A stretch of DNA of 9,493 bases from Methanosphaera sp. rholeuAM74 (GTDB taxonomy: Archaea > Methanobacteriota > Methanobacteria > Methanobacteriales > Methanobacteriaceae), in the NCBI GenBank assembly GCA_003266075.1, contig MUZZ01000109.1, positions 3,931-13,423 of the forward strand, read 5' to 3'. This document shows positions 6,201 to 9,493 of the stretch, piece by piece. Made by a program: the position numbers and the translations under genes. Numbering within the stretch: the first letter of the stretch is position 1; every line of letters begins with the position of its first letter. The notes below the pieces were generated by a model. That model had not been told where the DNA came from, made no database searches, and worked only from the letters and a program-made list of their open reading frames with translations.

Positions 6201-7145
6201 TGTTATATTAACATTGGATTGGTAGTTGTTGTATATTGCTCCTCCTTCTTTTGCGTTGTTGTTGTTTAGTGTGGTGTTTGTGATTGTTAGATTTCCAGAT
6301 GTAAATATTGCTTCTTCACCATATAAATTGTTGTTGTCTATTGCCCCTCCATAGTTTGCAGTATTGTTGTTTAGTGTAGTGTTTGTAATGGTTAAATTAC
6401 CACAGTTGTCTATTGCTCCTCCAAAATCTGCATTGTTGTTGTTAAGTGTAGTGTTTGTTATTGTTAGATTTCCAAATGTAAATATTGCTCCTCCCCCAAC
6501 TTCTCCTGCATTGTTGTTGTTTAGTGTGGTGTTTGTAATGGTTAAAGTACCACCGTTGTATATTGCTCCTCCAGTATTTTCTGCTGTGTTGTTGTTTAGT
6601 GTGGTGTTTGTGATTGTTAAATTACCACCGTTGTCTATTGCTCCCCCATAATCATTTGTATAACAGTTGGTTATTTTGAGATTTTTTATGGTTACTGTAG
6701 AGCCAGAATTAATCTTTAAAAATAAGTATTCACTGTCTCCATCAATTGTTTTTCCATTACCGTTAATGGTTAATGTTTTTATTGCACTATTGAGTTCATT
6801 ACCAGCTTCAAGTGTAATATCTGATTTTATGTTAAGTGTTAGTGTAGTGTACGTGTTGCTTGTTAGTGCATTGTGTAGTGTGTCAAAATCGTTTACTGTG
6901 TATGTTTTACTTGATGTTTTTATACTTTTATCTTCTTTTCGTATTTCTTTACTTTCTTTTGATTCACTTGTCACACTTTCCTGTACAGTTGTAGTTGCAG
7001 GTGTCGTATCTTGTGTTATTGTATCATATGCGTCTGCAGTATCAGTATTTGGTGTTTCATCAGATACTTCATTTGCACTTGCTACTCCTACAAGTAATAC
7101 GAGTAGTGTAACTAGCAGTATCATTTTTTTCACTTTCATATTCAT
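3288..7145 (-). CDS. Secreted adhesin-like protein, parallel beta-helix repeats plus Ig-like domains
   Basis: A 1285-residue surface or secreted protein. The signal peptide has a KVKK start, a hydrophobic core ILLVTLLVLLVG and a VASA-N cleavage site near residue 25. A Ser/Thr/Glu-rich linker (about 26-80) and a cap ending TINGNGKTIDGDSEYLFLKI (126-145) follow. Residues about 150-950 are roughly 30 coils of 24-25 residues with consensus TLTITNTTLNNNNANYGGAI, typical of polymorphic-outer-membrane-protein-like right-handed beta-helices. Three Ig-like domains end the protein (about 953-1055, 1056-1180, 1181-1285). No C-terminal membrane anchor, sortase-like signal or pseudomurein-binding repeat is visible, so the mode of attachment is unknown. 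Nearly every coil has N-x-S/T sequons, suggesting heavy N-glycosylation. Two in-frame ATGs exist, at 7145 and 7139; the second aligns with the paralogue's start (MKVKK versus MKTKK) and is better spaced from GAG, so the mature start may be 7139. Adhesion is the assumed role of this family; no ligand can be read from the sequence. Confidence 0.92.
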   Translation of the reverse strand: MNMKVKKMILLVTLLVLLVGVASANEVSDETPNTDTADAYDTITQDTTPATTTVQESVTSESKESKEIRKEDKSIKTSSKTYTVNDFDTLHNALTSNTYTTLTLNIKSDITLEAGNELNSAIKTLTINGNGKTIDGDSEYLFLKINSGSTVTIKNLKITNCYTNDYGGAIDNGGNLTITNTTLNNNTAENTGGAIYNGGTLTITNTTLNNNNAGEVGGGAIFTFGNLTITNTTLNNNNADFGGAIDNCGNLTITNTTLNNNTANYGGAIDNNNLYGEEAIFTSGNLTITNTTLNNNNAKEGGAIYNNYQSNVNITGSNFTQNTAKYGGAISNNGTLTITNTTLNNNNADFGGAISNFGNLTITNTTLNKNHANYGGAIGNFGTLTITNTTLDNNTAEEYGGAIYNGGNLTLTITNTTLNNNQAKYGGAIENDGNLSITDSTLNNNQANIDGGAIHNDGTLAITNTTVNNNNANYGGAIGNFGTLTITNTTLNNNTAEEYGGAIYNGGTLIITNTTLNNNNANYGGVINNAGTLIITNTTLNNNNANYGGAINNKYGTLTITNTTLNNNQADYGGAIRNSLGTLTITNTTLNNNTAEEYGGAIYNEGNLTITKTTLNNNNAVFGGAITNWDTLSITNTTLNKNQAKYGGVIFNDYGNLTINNSTLNNNQADYGGAINNNGTLTITNSTLNNNNAGFGGAITNWDTLTITNTTLNNNNVKGFYDEDYGLERHGHGGAIYNEGNIKITNTTLNNNNVTNAGDFGGAIDNGGNLTITNTTLNNNEGYFGGAINSGGNLTITNTTLNNNTANYGGAIRNLGTLIFNKSTLYDNNAGFGGAIYNEGNIKITNTTLNNNTAEEYGGAILTYGNLTVKESLFTNNTAQQGSAIHIVGISANIENNNFTSNRANVTGKAIINSTPARISNNTNADISRYNGTIYSAGTKVIIRNNIFDLGIVNTKTTVQTVKGTIGEKLTLKATVTDTYNNKVNEGNLIFKLNGITIKDNGKLTGSSNPLIAKVTNGVATATITPDLNMRSIKKLTAHYTGTDSYNASVSVPVTSQISQRNASIVVTSNVKTIKQGQVLTITARVYDTTSGKRSSTLIPYEDEFVYFKVNGITIKDSKGNMQKVKVVNGVATINYTIPLGLSGVTDGKTFNVKNHTILAGYYNKNYQAEVRNTSTFQVERSNITITISNATVNNNTHKLSLTATIKDYLGNKVLGPNKCVIKVNGATLKNGTKPIYYFANNGVLTVKDIDIPVYNKYNSIEIVTQDRLAYKSQRNTTTVIKVTN
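4300..6700 (-). repeat. Tandem ~72-75 bp coding repeats (about 30 beta-helix coils)
   Basis: The repeat unit encodes one beta-helix coil, with GGAIYN at the turn and LTITNTTLNNN on the strand, and is conserved at the DNA level as well. Examples are adjacent near-identical 72-base units at 4741-4812 and 4813-4884, copies offset by 219 bases near 5040 and 5260, and a longer ~300-base period (see the separate entry). Some coils are variants: a large insertion at 4951-4995 (GFYDEDYGLERHGHGGAI) and divergent edge coils near 6170-6240 and 4300-4540. Such arrays change length easily by recombination or slippage. Confidence 0.9.
5343..6035 (-). repeat. Higher-order ~300 bp repeat (four-coil unit)
   Basis: The AEEYGGAIYNGG-type coil recurs every fourth coil, with matching DNA starting at about 5344, 5641 and 5941, i.e. 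spacings of 297 and 300 bases. Between 5641-5732 and 5941-6032 the two copies differ at only about four positions, including the neighbouring GNFGTLTITNTTL coil. A further copy of the same coil lies outside the series, at about 4562. This points to duplication of four-coil blocks, not just single coils. Confidence 0.8.
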
Positions 7146-7170
7146 TTCTCATATTACTAATTAATTTTAC

Positions 7171-7188
7171 AGGACAAATGCTTGTCCT
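7171..7188. promoter_or_regulatory. Inverted repeat at the adhesin transcription start, candidate operator
   Basis: AGGACAAATGCTTGTCCT: 7-bp arms AGGACAA/TTGTCCT with a four-base centre. It lies 26 bases before the adhesin ATG and just downstream of the predicted transcription start (about 7194, from the TATA at 7214-7224). It is GC-richer than its surroundings. A repressor site or a leader hairpin are both possible; the collapsed paralogue has no copy in its own leader. Confidence 0.5.
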
Positions 7189-7213
7189 TATGTATAATTT
7201 ATTATTCGTGAAA

Positions 7214-7224
7214 CTATTTAAGTA
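7214..7224 (-). promoter_or_regulatory. Candidate TATA box of the adhesin gene
   Basis: On the minus strand TACTTAAATAG, preceded by an A-rich stretch that could serve as BRE. Initiation about 25 bases downstream (near 7194) would give a leader of roughly 50 bases containing the inverted repeat at 7171-7188. Consensus match only. Confidence 0.45.
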
Positions 7225-7616
7225 TATCTATTATTTTCATGTTTAGATTCTTTAAAATTTAGCTTTAAATGTATGATTGGAAGTTGTTTATCCGTTGTTT
7301 TATTCCTTCATTTATTACATATATCATTGGGGGGAGGTCTTGTATTTACCTATTCAACTATCAAATAGATTATACTATAGTGTTCAAGGTGTTTTTTGAG
7401 TTTATAATTAAATATTATGCCTTTAACCGAGTCCCCATAATTTTCGATGAAATACAACCCATGAATTCCGAATAGATTTTTCCTCATTAAAAAAAGGGCA
7501 AACTTATCTTAGTAAGTAAATACTTCTCAGAAAAAGTTTATACAATGAAAAGATTGGTTTGATTGTAAAAAATAGCTTTGGAAGTTAGGTTTATGTTTGG
7601 GGATGGTCGTCGGTCT

Positions 7617-7624
7617 AAAAAAAA
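7617..7624 (-). terminator. Candidate oligo-T terminator of aspS
   Basis: A T8 run on the minus strand (A8 on plus) begins 25 bases after the aspS TAG. Archaeal RNA polymerase ends at such T runs without needing a hairpin, so this fits a termination site; a second T7 run at 7489-7495 may act as backup. Confidence 0.5.
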
Positions 7625-7649
7625 GAGTGTTGAGGTGGGTTCCACGACT

Positions 7650-8969
7650 CTATGGTGTCAGTCGTCTTCTGTCTCTTGGGAAGAGTACTGTTTCTCTTAT
7701 GTTTTTTGCTCCTGTTATGACCATGGTGAGCCTGTCTGCTCCCATTCCCCATCCTGAGTGTGGTGGCATTCCGTATTTGAATGCTTGGAGGTATTTCTCG
7801 AATGATGCTGGGTTGAGGTCTTTTGCTTCGAGTTGTTTGTATAGGAGGTCGTAGTCGTGTATACGCTGTGATCCGCTTGACAGTTCTAGGTCTCTGTACA
7901 TGAGGTCGAATGCTGTGCTCTTTTCTGGGTCGTCTTCTTTTGGCATTACGTAGAATGGCTTGATTTTTGTTGGCCAGTCTGTTATGAAGTAGTAACTTCC
8001 CATGGTTTCTCCGAGTACTTTTTCTGCTGCCCTGTTGAGGTCTTCGCCGTATTCCATTTCTGCGTCGTGGCTGTTTACTATGTCTATGACTTCCTCGTAT
8101 GTTACTTTCGGGAATGCTCCTGTCGGAATGTCGAGTTCATGGCCTAGATCTTCGAGTTGTACTGTACATTTATCTTCCACGTCTTTTAGGACGTTTTTTA
8201 TGAGGTCTTCTAGGAGATTCATGACGTCTTCGTGGCTGTTGAATGACATTTCTGCGTCTATGGATATTGCCTCGTTGAGGTGTCTTAGTGTGTCGTGTTC
8301 TTCTGCCCTGAAGATTTGTCCTATCTCGAATACGTTGTCTAGTCCTGTTGCCATCATCATTTGTTTGTATAGTTGTGGGCTTTGTCCTAGGAATGCTTCT
8401 TTTTCGAAGTAGGTTATTGGGAATAGTTCTGTTCCTCCTTCTGTTGCACTTGCTACTAGTTTTGGTGTTGTTATTTCTGTGAAGTCTTTGTCGTAGAAGT
8501 AGTTTCGTGTTGTGTGCAGTATTTGGCTTTTTATCTTGAATATTGCGTTGACGTCGTGTTTTCTTAGGTCCATGAATCTTGAGTCGAGTCTTGTGTCCAT
8601 TTCTGCGTCGACTTTTTCTGTTGTGTCTAGTGGTAGTGGTAGTTGTGATACGTTTATCACGTCTATGTTTGATGGTATGAGTTCTACGCCGTTAGGGGCT
8701 TTGTTTGATTCCTGTACTGTTGCTGTTACTGTGATTATGGTTTCTTTTCTTGCTGCTCTCACGTCTGCCATGAGTTCTTCTGATATCTTCTTGCTTGGGG
8801 CTGTTAATTGTATGAGTCCGTTTTTGTCTCGTATGAGTACGAATACTATTCCTCCGAGGTCTCGTATTTCATGTACCCATCCTGTGACTTTTATTGTTTC
8901 TCCTGCCATTTCCGGGTTTACTTGGTCGGAGTAGTGTGTTCTTTTACATTTATCGAATATGTTTGTCAA
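7650..8969 (-). CDS. aspS: Aspartyl-tRNA synthetase, archaeal type, probably non-discriminating (Asp/Asn)
   Basis: A complete 439-residue class IIb synthetase that charges tRNA with aspartate in the cytoplasm. An N-terminal OB-fold anticodon-binding domain (about 1-105, with GWVHEIRDLGG at 30-40) is followed by the catalytic core: motif 1 region at 145-170, SPQLYKQ at 197-203, motif 2 FRAEEHDTLRHLNE at 220-233, and motif 3 GWGMGADRL at 406-414, with the usual FPRDRRRLTP end. H33 and P92 correspond in spacing (59 residues) to positions 26 and 85 of the Thermococcus kodakarensis enzyme, where W and K give strict tRNA-Asp specificity and H and P relaxed specificity. This enzyme therefore probably also makes Asp-tRNA-Asn, which GatCAB converts to Asn-tRNA-Asn. 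The start is TTG at 8967-8969, supported by AAGGTGAT at 8976-8982 and by the full-length N-terminus. The gene lies 77 bases after hisD on the same strand and probably has its own promoter in that gap. Confidence 0.97.
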   Translation of the reverse strand: MTNIFDKCKRTHYSDQVNPEMAGETIKVTGWVHEIRDLGGIVFVLIRDKNGLIQLTAPSKKISEELMADVRAARKETIITVTATVQESNKAPNGVELIPSNIDVINVSQLPLPLDTTEKVDAEMDTRLDSRFMDLRKHDVNAIFKIKSQILHTTRNYFYDKDFTEITTPKLVASATEGGTELFPITYFEKEAFLGQSPQLYKQMMMATGLDNVFEIGQIFRAEEHDTLRHLNEAISIDAEMSFNSHEDVMNLLEDLIKNVLKDVEDKCTVQLEDLGHELDIPTGAFPKVTYEEVIDIVNSHDAEMEYGEDLNRAAEKVLGETMGSYYFITDWPTKIKPFYVMPKEDDPEKSTAFDLMYRDLELSSGSQRIHDYDLLYKQLEAKDLNPASFEKYLQAFKYGMPPHSGWGMGADRLTMVITGAKNIRETVLFPRDRRRLTP

Positions 8970-8975
8970 GTGTAA

Positions 8976-8982
8976 TCACCTT
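8976..8982 (-). promoter_or_regulatory. Strong ribosome binding site for the aspS TTG start
   Basis: AGGTGAT on the minus strand, within AAAGGTGATTAC, complementary to the archaeal 16S 3' end (AUCACCUCC) and six bases from the TTG at 8969. This match decides for the rare TTG start over any internal ATG. Confidence 0.75.
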
Positions 8983-9044
8983 TCCTGTTTTTTTTGTTAT
9001 ATGTAATTATCATTATATTTTTTTCATGTTTTTTTGTGATATGT
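8981..9044. repeat. Imperfect direct repeat in the hisD-aspS gap
   Basis: Two copies of a 23-24-base sequence lie at 8981-9004 and 9022-9044 (plus strand: TTTC, then C or A, TG, a T run, GT or GTG and ATATGT). They match except for one or two substitutions and one base in the T run, with about 41 bases between starts. They fill most of the spacer. Local tandem duplication is likely; low complexity explains part of the match. Confidence 0.5.
9010..9024 (-). promoter_or_regulatory. Candidate promoter of aspS
   Basis: The minus strand reads GAAAAAAATATAATG, an A-rich BRE-like stretch followed by a TATA-like box centred near 9015. Initiation about 25 bases downstream (near 8990) would leave a leader of ~20 bases that still contains the ribosome binding site at 8976-8982. 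Read-through from hisD cannot be excluded. Confidence 0.4.
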
Positions 9045-9046
9045 GG

Positions 9047-9493
9047 TTATATGTCATCGTATCGTTTTTTTATTGATAGTGCGTGGGCATATAGTCCTTC
9101 TGCTTCTGCCAGGTTTACCACCATATCTTTGATGTTTTTTACTCCTTCCGGAGTTAGTTCTTGGATGGTTGGCTTTTTTAGGAATGATTCTGCTGATAGA
9201 CCGGAGTACATCCTTGCACCACCACTTGTTGGCAGCACGTGGTTTGTTCCTGACCCATAGTCCCCACCAGCAACAGGGGTTAAATTACCTAAAAAGATAG
9301 AACCTGCATTATTTATTTTTTCTAGTGTCTTGTAGTGGTCTTTGGTTACTATTACTAGGTGTTCTGGTGCGTACTGGTTTGTGAAATCTATGGCTTCATC
9401 AATATCCTCTGCTACTAGTATGTGGCAGTACTTGGATAATGATTCTTCTATGATTTCTTTTCTGGGTTGTGTTTCCAGGTATTCTAGTGCGTA
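9047..9493 (-). CDS. hisD: Histidinol dehydrogenase, C-terminal part (gene continues beyond the window)
   Basis: The last 148 residues of HisD, the NAD-dependent enzyme that oxidises L-histidinol to L-histidine in the final two steps of histidine synthesis. The coding frame is open to the window edge, so about two thirds of the protein lies outside. Visible signatures: YAPEHL (residues 41-46 of the fragment) with the catalytic Glu-His pair, NAGSIFLGNLTPVAGGDYGS and GTNHVLPTSGGAR (62-94) with the zinc-binding Asp of GDY, and EGLYAHALSIKKR (132-144) with the C-terminal zinc-binding His. These motifs are intact and the TAA at 9047-9049 ends the protein at the usual place, so the gene appears functional. 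It is followed by aspS on the same strand; other his genes are not in the window. The initiating ATG seen at 9238 is internal. Confidence 0.96.
   Translation of the reverse strand, partial: YALEYLETQPRKEIIEESLSKYCHILVAEDIDEAIDFTNQYAPEHLVIVTKDHYKTLEKINNAGSIFLGNLTPVAGGDYGSGTNHVLPTSGGARMYSGLSAESFLKKPTIQELTPEGVKNIKDMVVNLAEAEGLYAHALSIKKRYDDI

Larger units (their letters stand above)
7146..7649. other. Spacer between aspS and the adhesin gene
   Basis: About 500 bases containing the presumed aspS terminator (7617-7624), a second T7 run on the minus strand (7489-7495), a G6 run on plus (GGGGGGAGG, 7329-7337), a 6-bp inverted pair ATTATG/CATAAT around 7415-7445, and the adhesin promoter with its inverted repeat. 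A plus-strand 68-codon ORF at 7269-7475 looks accidental. The recurrence of the G6 element, otherwise seen just behind adhesin stop codons, may mean that an older gene end lies here, but no adhesin-like coding remnant was recognised. Confidence 0.5.

Noticed and set aside
4300..6700. CRISPR-like array, because of regular ~72 bp repeats
   Set aside because: There are no unique spacers, the whole stretch is one open minus-strand frame, and the period fits beta-helix coils.
4210..7164. Series of plus-strand ORFs rich in LLFSVVFVMVKVPPLYIAPP-type repeats
   Set aside because: They are the regular antisense reading of the adhesin coil repeats; the periodicity comes from the minus-strand gene.
7415..7445. 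ATTATG/CATAAT stem with a GGGACTCGGTT-containing loop as a tRNA or small RNA
   Set aside because: No cloverleaf arms or T-loop consensus could be found; the stem is short and AT-rich.
7269..7475. Plus-strand 68-codon ORF in the aspS-adhesin spacer
   Set aside because: No recognisable domain or ribosome binding site, composition of random AT-rich DNA, and opposite to all solid genes here.
7597..8934. Plus-strand ORFs opposite aspS
   Set aside because: Shadows of the well-conserved aspS frame.

Overview
The window looks like a low-GC methanogenic archaeon of the order Methanobacteriales, most likely a Methanosphaera stadtmanae-type genome. The grounds are an archaeal-type AspRS, strong GGTGAT Shine-Dalgarno sequences, very AT-rich spacers, and large secreted Asn/Thr-rich beta-helix 'adhesin-like' proteins. 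The species is inferred, not proven.

All convincing genes lie on the minus strand, so the window reads from right to left. At the right edge is the 3' part of hisD (9047-9493, running off the window), followed after 77 bases by aspS (7650-8969, TTG start). These two are housekeeping genes. To their left is accessory DNA: a roughly 500-base spacer, then an intact 1285-residue secreted adhesin-like protein (3288-7145). It has a signal peptide, about 30 parallel beta-helix coils of 24-25 residues and three C-terminal Ig-like domains. A decayed paralogue follows (1988-3057), which keeps the signal peptide, the first coils and the last Ig-like domain but has lost nearly all of the repeat region and carries several frameshifts. 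An AT-rich gap without convincing genes (about 1160-1985) leads to a MNT-HEPN pair (842-1147 and 478-849), a probable nucleotidyltransferase-antitoxin / HEPN-toxin module. At the left edge is the frameshifted 3' end of a third adhesin-like gene (48-244), abutting a short plus-strand ORF that may be a transposase N-terminal remnant.

The picture is a surface-protein locus that evolves by repeat expansion, collapse and decay beside a stable hisD-aspS block, with a toxin-antitoxin pair and possible insertion-sequence debris in the same accessory stretch. The most notable observations are the ~300-base higher-order repeat inside the intact adhesin gene, the deletion remnant next to it, a C6 tract about 20 bases after the stop of two adhesin genes (G-rich on the plus strand, one of them G-quadruplex-like), an inverted repeat just downstream of the predicted adhesin promoter, and two residues in AspRS that mark it as a probable non-discriminating enzyme. 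I found no convincing wholly new multi-gene system, no CRISPR array and no rRNA or tRNA gene.
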